Shown in pieces: positions 1 through 7,923 of a DNA stretch of 64,000 bases; position 1 is the stretch's first letter; every line of letters begins with the position of its first letter. Source of the DNA: Paraclostridium hominis. Its GTDB lineage: Bacteria; Bacillota; Clostridia; Peptostreptococcales; Peptostreptococcaceae. The position numbers and the translations under genes were made by a program. The stretch spans positions 744,001 through 808,000 of the forward strand of contig NZ_JACRWD010000001.1 in the NCBI RefSeq assembly GCF_014306135.1. Direction: 5' to 3'. Under the pieces are notes generated by a model that saw only the letters and a list, made by a program, of their open reading frames with translations, did not search any database and had not been told where the DNA came from.

Positions 1-294
1 GAACTTCAACATGGATTTAGAGCAATTGAAGATGACTATGTATTAGATATGATAAAAGATAGAAATATAAGACTTAATATATGTCCAACTAGTAATATAT
101 ACTTAAAAGCTATAGATGATATAAAAAATCATCCTATAAAAAAATTATTTGATAAAGGGATAAATATAAGCATAAATACTGATGATTTAATAGTATTTGA
201 TTCTAGTGTTAGCGAAGAATATTTAATGCTTTTTTCAAACAAGATTTTTACAGAAGAAGAATTAGATATTATTAGAAGAAACTCTTTAAAGTAG
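1..294 (+). CDS. Adenosine deaminase family protein, C-terminal part
   Basis: This is the last 97 codons of a gene whose 5' end lies outside the window; the frame is open from base 1. Visible family marks are HGFRAIED near the start, CPTSN about 20 residues later, and the metal-site INTDD followed by a conserved EEY. These are the C-terminal landmarks of the TIM-barrel adenosine/adenine deaminase family, which hydrolytically removes the 6-amino group of adenosine or adenine using one Zn2+ ion; in INTDD the Asp is a metal ligand. The usual length is about 330 residues, so roughly 70 percent is missing here. Adenosine and adenine deaminases cannot be separated from this fragment. A strong hairpin terminator follows directly. 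Confidence 0.85.
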   Translation, partial: ELQHGFRAIEDDYVLDMIKDRNIRLNICPTSNIYLKAIDDIKNHPIKKLFDKGINISINTDDLIVFDSSVSEEYLMLFSNKIFTEEELDIIRRNSLK

Positions 295-307
295 ATAAAA
301 TTTTAAA

Positions 308-362
308 AAAAATACTGTATACAAATTCTAATTATAAAAATTAGAATTAATACAGTATTTTT
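308..362. terminator. Bidirectional terminator between convergent genes
   Basis: A 12-base outer stem (308-319 with 351-362), continued inward by a second A/T-rich helix, ends in a T run on the plus strand and carries an A run on the other side. It can serve both the deaminase gene and the converging siroheme gene. Confidence 0.8.
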
Positions 363-363
363 A

Positions 364-1017
364 TTATCTAACACAAGTTTCTATAAATGAATCTAAACCT
401 ATTCTATCTATAAAATCTCTTAACTTTTCTTTGTTATTAGCATTAGTTTTATAATATGTAATAGCAGTTTTAAGTATTAAGATTGTTTGATTTTCATTTA
501 ATCCAGAAGCAATAGTATATCCTGCTTTAGGGTTAGTACCAGCACGTCCACCCATAGTTATAAAAAATTTACCATCTTTATCTACTACTATACCAATATC
601 TTTAGTATAAGCACTATTACATGAATTTTTACAACTAGATATACCTATTTTAGTTTTTGCAGGTAGCTCCATTTTATAAAATTTTTTTACTAATTTCATA
701 TAGATACCTATAGTTGGATATTTAGACATTCTACAAAAGTTAGAAGTACATAATGTTATATTAGTTAATAAAGATTTACTCTTAGGAACTAAATCAAGTT
801 GTAGTTCTTTTGAGATTTCTTTTAAACAATCTTCTTTCAAATTAATAATTGAAATTTTTTGATTGGATCCTAATTTTAAAACTCCACCATATTTTTTTGC
901 TATTTCACCAATATGTATTATAGTATCAGGAGAAATAAACGGTGAAGATAAATTTGGAGTTAAAGTAAATCTTTTTTTGTCAGTTAAAGTTTTTTGAGTC
1001 TTAATGTAATTTTCCAT
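364..1017 (-). CDS. Small nitrite/sulfite reductase-like siroheme [4Fe-4S] protein
   Basis: A 217-residue protein with one ferredoxin-like half domain (about residues 15-75) and one iron-sulfur/siroheme domain (about 80-200). Four cysteines at 90, 95, 129 and 133 form the C-x4-C ... C-x3-C pattern that in sulfite and nitrite reductases holds the [4Fe-4S] cluster bridged to siroheme. The first pair has four intervening residues rather than the usual five. Full-length assimilatory reductases have two such repeats; this has one, like the short clostridial and archaeal anaerobic types. The natural substrate (sulfite, nitrite or another oxyanion) cannot be read from sequence. An AGAGG ribosome site lies 9 bases before the ATG. 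It stands alone, divergent from the MarR-type regulator. Confidence 0.72.
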   Translation of the reverse strand: MENYIKTQKTLTDKKRFTLTPNLSSPFISPDTIIHIGEIAKKYGGVLKLGSNQKISIINLKEDCLKEISKELQLDLVPKSKSLLTNITLCTSNFCRMSKYPTIGIYMKLVKKFYKMELPAKTKIGISSCKNSCNSAYTKDIGIVVDKDGKFFITMGGRAGTNPKAGYTIASGLNENQTILILKTAITYYKTNANNKEKLRDFIDRIGLDSFIETCVR

Positions 1018-1124
1018 ATTTAAAATCCTCTACTTATTTTTAATAACTTATTATAACATTATTTACAATATATAGCTAAAGGTATTTAATATAATTTATA
1101 AGAAAAATAAATATGGAGGCAGTT

Positions 1125-1544
1125 ATGATAGATTCATTTAAAATATTAATGTTAATAAGAGAGATACATTCAAAATCTATTAATAAAATAGAATCAAGTT
1201 TATTAGGAAGTGGACTTACACATCAACAAATAATAGTGTTAAAGTTTGTTGCACACAATAAAAAAATTAATATAAGCCAATTATGCAAGGAAATGTATTT
1301 ATCAAAAGGAACGGTATCAGGGATTGTAAATAGGCTTGAACAAGCAGGATATATAAAAAAAATTAAATATGAATCTGATAAGAGAAATACATATATAGAA
1401 TTTTCAGAAAAAGGATTAAAGTTTGCAAAAGATTTTAGACTAAAAATAGAATCAGCCTTTGAAAATTTATTTGATAATTTAACTGAAGAAGAAAAAGAAG
1501 ATATTGTTAAGTCTTTAATATTAATAAAAGAAAAAATAAAATAA
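1125..1544 (+). CDS. hsmR: MarR-family regulator, HsmR-like heme sensor
   Basis: A 139-residue winged-helix regulator. The recognition region (about residues 50-75) contains the LSKGTVSGIVNRLEQ-type helix typical of MarR proteins, followed by a wing with ESDKRN. A longer reading starting at the ATG at 1113 is unlikely because the ribosome site GGAGG (1115-1119) overlaps that ATG; GGAGG sits 5 bases before the ATG at 1125. The gene directly downstream encodes an HsmA-type membrane protein. In Clostridioides difficile HsmR is a MarR repressor that binds heme and controls hsmA, so the assignment here rests on family plus gene pair. Its likely operator is the inverted repeat at 1591-1608. Confidence 0.8.
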   Translation: MIDSFKILMLIREIHSKSINKIESSLLGSGLTHQQIIVLKFVAHNKKINISQLCKEMYLSKGTVSGIVNRLEQAGYIKKIKYESDKRNTYIEFSEKGLKFAKDFRLKIESAFENLFDNLTEEEKEDIVKSLILIKEKIK

Positions 1545-1548
1545 TTGT

Positions 1549-1577
1549 TTCACAATTTATTGAAGTGGGTATATAAT
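1549..1577 (+). promoter_or_regulatory. Promoter of hsmA
   Basis: TTCACA (1549-1554), 17 bases, TATAAT (1572-1577). The -35 begins 5 bases after the hsmR stop codon, so hsmA has its own promoter. Confidence 0.75.
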
Positions 1578-1590
1578 GATTAAATAAAAA

Positions 1591-1608
1591 TAGTTTGCGT
1601 ACAAACTA
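1591..1608. promoter_or_regulatory. Probable HsmR operator
   Basis: Perfect 7-base inverted repeat TAGTTTG-CGTA-CAAACTA. It lies just downstream of the predicted transcription start and 16 bases before the hsmA ATG, a position where a bound MarR repressor would block transcription. Symmetry and placement are seen; the regulator identity is inferred. Confidence 0.65.
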
Positions 1609-1623
1609 AAAGGAGGAGACAAC

Positions 1624-2019
1624 ATGAGTTTAAAATTAGTATTAGCTATAACTGCTATAACACTAGCTTTAGTATTTTATACAGTAGGTGTATTTAGTGA
1701 AAGAAAGGCTAAAGTATTAAAGAAAAATCATGTAATAATATTTTATTTAGGTTTAATATGTGATACAACAGGAACTTTTCTTATGAGACAAATAGCTAAA
1801 TCAGGAACTATAGCTATTTCATCAACTGCTCAAACAATACATGGTATAACAGGAACAATTGCTATTTTACTTATGTTATTTCATGCTGTATGGGCTACAT
1901 GGGTACTTTATAAAGATGACAAAGAAAAACAAAAAGTATTTCATAAATTCAGTATATTTGTATGGTGTATTTGGTTAATACCATATATAATAGGTGCTAT
2001 GATAGGTATGATGCACTAA
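1624..2019 (+). CDS. hsmA: HsmA-type heme-binding membrane protein (TIGR03987 family)
   Basis: A 131-residue integral membrane protein with four hydrophobic segments at about 4-24, 36-55, 70-97 and 107-129. Five histidines (36, 73, 87, 107, 131) lie in or next to the membrane segments and are candidate heme ligands. In C. difficile, HsmA binds heme and protects cells against heme toxicity and oxidative stress; that role is taken from the family, not shown here. A strong AGGAGGAGA site lies 5 bases before the ATG. The gene has its own promoter and a MarR-type operator, and is followed by a terminator, so it forms a one-gene transcript under the upstream regulator. Confidence 0.82.
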   Translation: MSLKLVLAITAITLALVFYTVGVFSERKAKVLKKNHVIIFYLGLICDTTGTFLMRQIAKSGTIAISSTAQTIHGITGTIAILLMLFHAVWATWVLYKDDKEKQKVFHKFSIFVWCIWLIPYIIGAMIGMMH

Positions 2020-2042
2020 GTATATATTAATTTATAATAGTT

Positions 2043-2097
2043 AAAAATCCATTTTCAACTGTTTTGAATTCAAGATAGTTAAAAGTGGATTTTTTTA
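2043..2097 (+). terminator. Terminator after hsmA
   Basis: Arms AAATCCATTTTCAACT and AGTTAAAAGTGGATTT pair with few mismatches and are followed by a T run. Confidence 0.8.
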
Positions 2098-2116
2098 GTT
2101 TAAAATTTAGGATACT

Positions 2117-2156
2117 TTTAGTAAACTATTTAAAGTGATATAATTAGTTTACTAAA
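2117..2156. promoter_or_regulatory. 11-base inverted repeat around the dinG -10 box
   Basis: TTTAGTAAACT (2117-2127) and AGTTTACTAAA (2146-2156) are perfect inverted copies. The TATAAT at 2139-2144 lies between them. A protein bound to both arms, or an AT-rich cruciform, would affect transcription of the helicase gene. It does not match a GAAC-N4-GTTC type LexA box. Confidence 0.5.
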
Positions 2157-2172
2157 AAACAGGAGGATGTAA

Positions 2173-5172
2173 ATGAAAAGCATATTAAAAGATGTAATTT
2201 ATTTAAATTTAATAACAACTGGATTTAATCCCAATTCCTCTGAAATAATAGAAATAGCAGCTATAAAAGTAACTGATGGTAAAATATCAAAATTTAGTAC
2301 TTTAATAAAGCCATTTGAAGAAGTTTCTGCTAGTGTATTTGGTATGTGCAAAAACTTAAAAATGGAAGAGTTAGATAAATCGCCAACTATATATCAAATA
2401 AAAAATAAATTGATAGAATTTATAGAAGATTACCCTATAATTTTTTATGATTTGAATTTTCAAAAAATTTTTATGGAAAAATATATATTCACAGGCAATA
2501 ATTATAAAAATGAATTATTAGACTCTATGCAATTAGCCATGATTTTAGAGCCATATCATAAAGATTATAGTATAAACTATCTTTTAGAAAATATAACTAA
2601 GTTAAACAAGGTCAAACAAAATAGGGCATTATATGATTGTATATTAAACATTAATATAATAAATTCATTACTTTTAAGGTTATTTAAAAATGAAGAATCA
2701 AGATTAGACAAATTATATTTTAATTTAGATCAATACTTTCAAACTGCAAACTTACCTAAATGGGAATGGAGTAAGTATTTAAAAGAAATAGATAATGAAA
2801 AGGAATATGGAGAATATGTAAATTATGAAATTAAATATAGCAATAATTCTAACAAACATAATTTTAATTTATCAAATTATAAAAATTCATATGAAAATTT
2901 ATTAAAAATAAGTGAATTATGGACATCATCTAATAACTTTAGTTATATATTTAGACCGAAACAATATGAATTTACAAAGTTTATAAAAGAGGTATTTCAA
3001 GGTGAAAATAACTCACCTAAAATAGGATGTATAGAAGCTCCAACAGGAATTGGAAAAAGCGTTGGATACTTAATACCTGCTATCATGGAATCTTTTTATA
3101 ATGATAAAAAAATAGTAATATCAACAGATACTAAAAATCTTCAGATGCAACTTATAAATAAAGATATACCAACAGTTTTAAAATCTTTAAATTTATATGA
3201 TAAAATAAACTATGGTTGTATGAAAGGTAAAAATAATTATTTATGTAATAAAAGGTTATATGAATATAAAAAAGATAAAATATTTAAAACTAAAAATGAG
3301 CTATTACAGTTTATATATATTGAAAGACTTATACAAAGTGGTGAGTACGGAGATATAGAAGAAATACCTAAAAATGTAAAAGAAGTATTTAAAGATATAA
3401 ATGATTTGATAATTGATTTAAGATGTGAATCTGATATATGTTATCCAGAAAAGTGTATAGAAAAGTGTTTTTATAAAAATCGTATAAAAGAACTTCCAAA
3501 AGAACATATAACAGTTATCAATCATTCCTTGCTTGCTAAGTGGCCATATAAAGAACAAAAACAGCTAGAATACTTAATAATAGATGAAGGTCATAATTTA
3601 ATGGAAAAAAGTTATGATTTTTTTACATTAGAATCTAATAGTATACAATTAGAAAAACTCGTAGATGAATTATATCCTCACGATGATATAAACTATAAAA
3701 ATATTAGTACAATGGATAAGTTTTATATAAGTGTTTCAGGAAAATTGCAGTTAGATATAAACATAAGAAAAAAACTTCAAGAAAAAATATTTTTTGTTAA
3801 AAAAAGTATAAATAATATATTGTATGAATGTAGTAAAACTCTTAAAAATGACTTATATGATCATTCTTGGGAAATAAATAGACAAAAAGCACCACTTAAA
3901 TATATTGAGTTAAAAAATAAATTAGATATAAAAAGTTTTATAAGACAGGAACTTAAAAATATAATTATTAATTTAAAAAAAATACTAAAAAATTTAAATT
4001 ATATAATAGATCAATGTGAAAAAGAAGGAGAAGATGATACTTATTTATTTAATACAATAAAAGCTAAATCAACAGATATAGATAGCACAATAACTACTAT
4101 TGAAAACTTCATAGAAGAAGATTTAGATAATTATTGTAGAATAATAGATATAAATTATGAATATAAGTATTTTAATGTAAGAGTTATTCCTATTGATATA
4201 GCTGAAATGTTTGAAAGTATGTTTTTAAGTACGGTAAACACTGTTATATTTTTATCTGCAACCTTAAATATAAATAATAATATGAATAATTTTAAAAACA
4301 TATTAGGTTTAAATAAACATAAAACTATGGATAGAACAATAGAATCTATATATGATTATGAAAGTAAAACTAAAATATTAGCTATGGATAAATTTCCTAA
4401 GTATAATGCTTTAAATGATGAATTTATAAATCAAACAGCAGATTTAATAGAAAAAATATGTATAAATAGCAATGGACATGTACTAGCTTTGTTTACTAGT
4501 AAAAATAGATTAGATAAGGTCTATGATAAACTAATTCATAAATTAAACATAAATAATATAGAGCTTTTTAAAGATAAAACTTCTATCAATAAATTAAGAG
4601 ATTTAAGTAAAAAATGTGTAGTATTAGCATCTAAAAGTTGTTTTGAGGGGGTTGATATACAAGGAGAAGGATTAACTTGTGTAATATTAGATAAACTTCC
4701 AAATAAAAGTATTGATGATCCATTATATTCATCCATAAGAAATTTTAAAAAATTATCTTATGAAGATGTTAATTATCCTCAATTAAGTATAAAAGCAAAA
4801 CAAGCCTATGGAAGGTTAATAAGAAGTAAATATGATTATGGATATTTTATAATACTTGATGTGGGTAGCAATAATTCAACGATAAATAAACTTCAAAGGG
4901 ATTTACATAATATCAAAATACAAAGAGTTGATAAAGATTATGTAATTAAAAATATAAATAAAGATTTTAAGTCTTGGAAAATGGAAACTTTAAAGGAAAT
5001 ATTAAGAGATATTAAGTGTGATATATATAGTCCTTTAAAAGTTATATATAAAAACAATAAAGAAATGAATAGAATTGATTATGTAAATGAAGAAATAGCT
5101 AAAAGAAATATTTCTCTATTTATTAAAGATGTTGATATTAAGAATAAAAAAATTAAAATTACTTATAATTAG
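2173..5172 (+). CDS. dinG: DinG-type XPD-like DNA helicase with degenerate N-terminal exonuclease domain
   Basis: A 999-residue protein. Residues 1-180 have the fold signature of a DnaQ-type DEDD exonuclease, and from about 265 onward there is an XPD-family superfamily 2 helicase. Helicase motifs are clear: Walker A APTGIGKS (289-296), DEGH (471-474), LSATLN in motif III, FEGVDIQG in motif V and QAYGRLIRS in motif VI. Between Walker A and DEGH, four cysteines (NNYLC, then RCESDIC, EKC, EKC) fit an XPD-type [4Fe-4S] site. The exonuclease motif that should read D-x-E reads N12-L-I14, and the second motif lacks its FD pair, so nuclease activity is probably lost. Usual length is about 930. An AGGAGG site precedes the ATG. 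Confidence 0.87.
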   Translation: MKSILKDVIYLNLITTGFNPNSSEIIEIAAIKVTDGKISKFSTLIKPFEEVSASVFGMCKNLKMEELDKSPTIYQIKNKLIEFIEDYPIIFYDLNFQKIFMEKYIFTGNNYKNELLDSMQLAMILEPYHKDYSINYLLENITKLNKVKQNRALYDCILNINIINSLLLRLFKNEESRLDKLYFNLDQYFQTANLPKWEWSKYLKEIDNEKEYGEYVNYEIKYSNNSNKHNFNLSNYKNSYENLLKISELWTSSNNFSYIFRPKQYEFTKFIKEVFQGENNSPKIGCIEAPTGIGKSVGYLIPAIMESFYNDKKIVISTDTKNLQMQLINKDIPTVLKSLNLYDKINYGCMKGKNNYLCNKRLYEYKKDKIFKTKNELLQFIYIERLIQSGEYGDIEEIPKNVKEVFKDINDLIIDLRCESDICYPEKCIEKCFYKNRIKELPKEHITVINHSLLAKWPYKEQKQLEYLIIDEGHNLMEKSYDFFTLESNSIQLEKLVDELYPHDDINYKNISTMDKFYISVSGKLQLDINIRKKLQEKIFFVKKSINNILYECSKTLKNDLYDHSWEINRQKAPLKYIELKNKLDIKSFIRQELKNIIINLKKILKNLNYIIDQCEKEGEDDTYLFNTIKAKSTDIDSTITTIENFIEEDLDNYCRIIDINYEYKYFNVRVIPIDIAEMFESMFLSTVNTVIFLSATLNINNNMNNFKNILGLNKHKTMDRTIESIYDYESKTKILAMDKFPKYNALNDEFINQTADLIEKICINSNGHVLALFTSKNRLDKVYDKLIHKLNINNIELFKDKTSINKLRDLSKKCVVLASKSCFEGVDIQGEGLTCVILDKLPNKSIDDPLYSSIRNFKKLSYEDVNYPQLSIKAKQAYGRLIRSKYDYGYFIILDVGSNNSTINKLQRDLHNIKIQRVDKDYVIKNINKDFKSWKMETLKEILRDIKCDIYSPLKVIYKNNKEMNRIDYVNEEIAKRNISLFIKDVDIKNKKIKITYN

Positions 5173-5188
5173 ATAAATTTATAAATAT

Positions 5189-5239
5189 AAAGAACTTGTG
5201 TTTAGCATAAAGTATTTTAAGCTAAATACAGGTTCTTTA
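5189..5239. terminator. Bidirectional terminator
   Basis: AAAGAAC...(G)TTCTTT-type hairpin with a long interrupted stem, between the convergent dinG and phosphatase genes, followed by a T-rich run. Confidence 0.75.
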
Positions 5240-5259
5240 TTTATTTTATTAAAATTTTT

Positions 5260-6000
5260 TTAACATAAATACTTATCTCTTAAATTTTTTAAATCATTTT
5301 GTGTTAAATTAAATTCTTTATATAAGTAATTTTCTATAGTTTCATAATCATCAGTAATTCTTCTGAAAACTTCATTTATATATTCTTCATTTACTCCAAA
5401 TATATATTTTAATTTTTCTTTTGGAATACTTTGTAATTCTGGTCTTGCAGTCATTATTTCACTTATACCTTCACTTGATGATTGATTACTTTTTAGATAA
5501 TCTTTAATTATTTCTTCTTTTGAAACTCCTAGTATCATTAAAATTATTGCACATCCTACACCTGTTCTATCTTTACCTGCTGTACAGTGAGTAAGAATTG
5601 GCAAGTTAGATTCGTCTTGTATAAGTTCTACTAATTTTTTATAAGATTTATTATTAACTGGCAAGTTATAGTATGTTTCTTTTAACATATTAAAAGCTTC
5701 ATTATTATCAAACATTTTTGATATCATATCCTCAACTGATCCAAATTTAACTTCATTTGGATTTGGAGTAAGAATAGCTGGAACTCTTATATATTTTATA
5801 TTTTCTACTACTTGAGATGGGCTAGCTAAGCTTTCTGCATCATCTCTATAATCAAATACTACCTTTATTTTTAAATCTTTTAGCATTTGTATATCTTCTT
5901 TACTTAAATTAGATAAATTACCAGATCTAAAAAATAATCCTTTTTTTACAAATCTTCCATCAGATGATTTACATCCACCAAAGTCTCTAAAATTTAACAA
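5260..6000 (-). CDS. Protein tyrosine/serine phosphatase (Y_phosphatase3-like)
   Basis: A phosphatase of about 246 residues. The N-terminus has NFRDFGG and the middle has the P-loop HCTAGKDRTG, the C-x5-R signature in which Cys forms the phospho-enzyme and Arg binds the phosphate. This matches bacterial tyrosine phosphatases of the LptpA/YbbF-like Y_phosphatase3 group; some members act on phosphoinositides or phosphoserine, so the substrate is open. A GTG at 6009 gives three more residues but overlaps the ribosome site; AAGGAG (6009-6014) is 8 bases before a TTG at 6000, which I take as the start. No signal peptide is seen, so it is cytoplasmic. It is transcribed alone. Confidence 0.82.
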   Translation of the reverse strand: MLNFRDFGGCKSSDGRFVKKGLFFRSGNLSNLSKEDIQMLKDLKIKVVFDYRDDAESLASPSQVVENIKYIRVPAILTPNPNEVKFGSVEDMISKMFDNNEAFNMLKETYYNLPVNNKSYKKLVELIQDESNLPILTHCTAGKDRTGVGCAIILMILGVSKEEIIKDYLKSNQSSSEGISEIMTARPELQSIPKEKLKYIFGVNEEYINEVFRRITDDYETIENYLYKEFNLTQNDLKNLRDKYLC

Positions 6001-6115
6001 AACTAACACTCCTTTTTATTATGTCATATATGTTAAAATATACCACAAAATGTTAAATTTAATCATATTAGTTTTGATATAAAGTCTAAAAAAGTTAATA
6101 AATTTAAAAGATACC

Positions 6116-6165
6116 TTGAAAAAATTACTTAAGAGTATTATAATCTAATTAAGTAATTACTTAAT
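6116..6165 (+). promoter_or_regulatory. ArsR operon promoter with palindromic operator
   Basis: TTGAAA (6116-6121), 17 bases, TATAAT (6139-6144). A perfect 18-base palindrome ATTAAGTAATTACTTAAT occupies 6148-6165 just after the -10. A half copy, ATTACTTAAG, lies in the spacer (6124-6133). This is the arrangement expected for autorepression by the ArsR-type protein encoded directly downstream. Confidence 0.8.
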
Positions 6166-6179
6166 CAAAAGAGGTAAAT

Positions 6180-6545
6180 ATGAATAAATTAGCTAAAGTA
6201 TTTAAAGCACTAAGTGATGAAACAAGACTTAAAGTTCTTTTATTAGTTTCAAAGCGAGATATATGCCAAAAAGGAATATCTAAGTATTTGGGAATAACTG
6301 ATTCATCAGTTTCACAACATATAAAAATTTTAAAAGAAGCTGAGATAATAACTGGATATAAAGAAGGATATTATGTATTTTATCATGTAAACAAAAATGT
6401 ATTTGATGATTGTATAGCTTTCTTTAATTCAATAGAAAATATTAATAGTAATATTTTAGAAATTTCAAATATAAATTTAATAAGCACAGATTGTACAAAA
6501 AATTGTAAATCAATTAAAAAATGTTGTAAAAGAAGGGAGATTTAA
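6180..6545 (+). CDS. ArsR/SmtB-family transcriptional repressor
   Basis: A 121-residue winged-helix protein. The N-terminal 75 residues carry the usual family pattern ALSDETRLKVL and a recognition helix with DSSVSQHIKIL. The C-terminal tail is cysteine-rich: DCTKNCKS and KKCCKR give four Cys within about 15 residues, plus one Cys at DICQ near the DNA-binding helix. Such tails bind soft metals or thiol-reactive signals in relatives, but the inducer is not known here. An 18-base palindrome overlaps its promoter region, so autoregulation is likely. Its stop is only 2 bases from the ATG of the next gene, so both are one operon. Confidence 0.87.
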   Translation: MNKLAKVFKALSDETRLKVLLLVSKRDICQKGISKYLGITDSSVSQHIKILKEAEIITGYKEGYYVFYHVNKNVFDDCIAFFNSIENINSNILEISNINLISTDCTKNCKSIKKCCKRREI

Positions 6546-6547
6546 GA

Positions 6548-6919
6548 ATGAAAGTTTGTATACCAGTAGAAGTAAATGAAGGATTAAAAAGTAAACCATT
6601 TGGACATTTTGGATCAGCTCCTATGTTTTTAGTTTATGATTTAGAAAGTAAAGAGTTATCTCAAATAAGCAATGGTGATTTAGGACATGAACATGGTAAG
6701 TGTCAACCTATAAGGGCATTATCAGGTAATGTTGTTGATGCTGTTATAGTAGGAGGTATAGGACAAGGTGCTATATCTAAGTTAAACTCTATGGGAATAA
6801 AAGTATATAAAGCTCAAGCTGATACTATTGAAGAAAATATAGATTTATTTAATGAAAATAAATTAAATGAATTTCCAAGTAATCACACTTGCTCACACGA
6901 CGGTTGCGGACATCATTAA
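6548..6919 (+). CDS. NifX/NafY-type dinitrogenase FeMo-cofactor domain protein
   Basis: A 123-residue single-domain protein of the NifB/NifX C-terminal-like family (PF02579). It opens with MKVCIPVEVNEGLKS and has the conserved GHFGSAP loop, a DAVIVGGIG strand and IKVYKAQADT. The tail is rich in metal ligands (HTCSHDGCGHH), unlike the plain domain. Relatives outside nitrogenase operons bind Fe-S or Fe-Mo type clusters and act as metal-cluster carriers. No nitrogenase gene is near, so a role in nitrogen fixation is not supported; pairing with the ArsR regulator suggests metal handling or redox sensing. AGAAGGGAG at the end of the regulator gene is the ribosome site. Confidence 0.8.
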   Translation: MKVCIPVEVNEGLKSKPFGHFGSAPMFLVYDLESKELSQISNGDLGHEHGKCQPIRALSGNVVDAVIVGGIGQGAISKLNSMGIKVYKAQADTIEENIDLFNENKLNEFPSNHTCSHDGCGHH

Positions 6920-6941
6920 ATTTAAATAAAAATATATTAAA

Positions 6942-6982
6942 TAAACAAAAATAGGTCTATTGTAGGCCTATTTTTGTTTATT
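6942..6982 (+). terminator. Terminator after the ArsR operon
   Basis: AAACAAAAATAGG and CCTATTTTTGTTT arms around a short loop, with T-rich flank. The following 220 bases up to the next gene are AT-rich with no feature I can name. Confidence 0.8.
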
Positions 6983-7208
6983 TAAATTAATTAAGGGGTA
7001 AATAGAAAATAAAATAAACAATTTAAATATATAACTATAGAAAATTAAGTATACTATGTATTTCATAAGCAATAATAAATATAATCTATATCTTTATAAA
7101 AAAATATGTATAGTAATAATAAAATTAATTTACATAAATATCATTAGGTATAAAATTATGTTATTATAGATTTATAAAAATAGTATACAGTAAAAACGGA
7201 GGCATGTT

Positions 7209-7817
7209 ATGGTTTCAAGACTAGAACTAAAAACAAGAGCTAAAAGCCAGTTAAAAAATAATTGGATATTAGCTATAATAACATTTGTTTGTTATTCTCT
7301 TATATTACAATTAGTAAACGTTGAATTTACTAAATCTGTAGAAGTATCAAATTTTGGTATTGCTTTAAATATATTAGGAATATTACTTTATGGGCCTGTA
7401 CAGATTGGTATATGCAGATTTTCTTTAAATTTAAGTAAAGGCGATTCAAGTGCAAAATTTAAAGATTTATTTTCTGGATTTGATGTGTTTTTAAAATCAT
7501 TACTTATGAATTTAATAATAATGATATGTATTAGTATAGGTATGATATTATTTATAATACCAGGTATTATATTAATTTTTATGTTTTCACAAGCAAATTA
7601 CATATTAGCTGAAAATCCAGAAAAATCATCTATAGAATGTTTAAAAGAAAGTATCAGGATGATGAAAGGATATAAATTTGAATATTTTGTATTGTACTTA
7701 AGTTTTGTAGGATGGTTTATATTATCTATTTTAACATTTGGTATAGGATTTTTATGGCTTGTTCCATATTATCAAATAACAGCAACTAATTTCTATTTAG
7801 AATTAAAAAATAACTAA
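7209..7817 (+). CDS. DUF975 family membrane protein
   Basis: A 202-residue protein beginning with SRLELKTRAKSQLKNNW, the amphipathic start typical of DUF975, followed by about five hydrophobic segments (about 20-40, 52-70, 95-125, 155-178, 180-195) and a conserved ECLKESIRMMKGYK loop. Function of the family is unknown; it is a polytopic membrane protein. GGAGG at 7199-7203 sets the ATG at 7209; an ATG at 7204 is too close to it. A second member lies at 28835-29548 with the same N-terminal pattern (AKSQMKGKT) and SMLMMRGR loop. It is flanked by terminators, so it stands alone. Confidence 0.78.
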   Translation: MVSRLELKTRAKSQLKNNWILAIITFVCYSLILQLVNVEFTKSVEVSNFGIALNILGILLYGPVQIGICRFSLNLSKGDSSAKFKDLFSGFDVFLKSLLMNLIIMICISIGMILFIIPGIILIFMFSQANYILAENPEKSSIECLKESIRMMKGYKFEYFVLYLSFVGWFILSILTFGIGFLWLVPYYQITATNFYLELKNN

Positions 7818-7828
7818 TACATATTAAT

Positions 7829-7862
7829 AAAAAGATGATTGTATACACAATCATCTTTTTAT
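7829..7862 (+). terminator. Terminator
   Basis: AAAAGATGATTGT/ACAATCATCTTTT stem with a 4-base loop and T run. Confidence 0.88.
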
Positions 7863-7923
7863 TGTAATTAAATAAAATAAATGATATATTTTATTTAAAA
7901 ACTAAAATAAAAGAGGATTTTGT

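Noticed and set aside
1113..1124. Upstream ATG of the MarR gene
   Set aside because: It overlaps the GGAGG ribosome site that serves the ATG at 1125.
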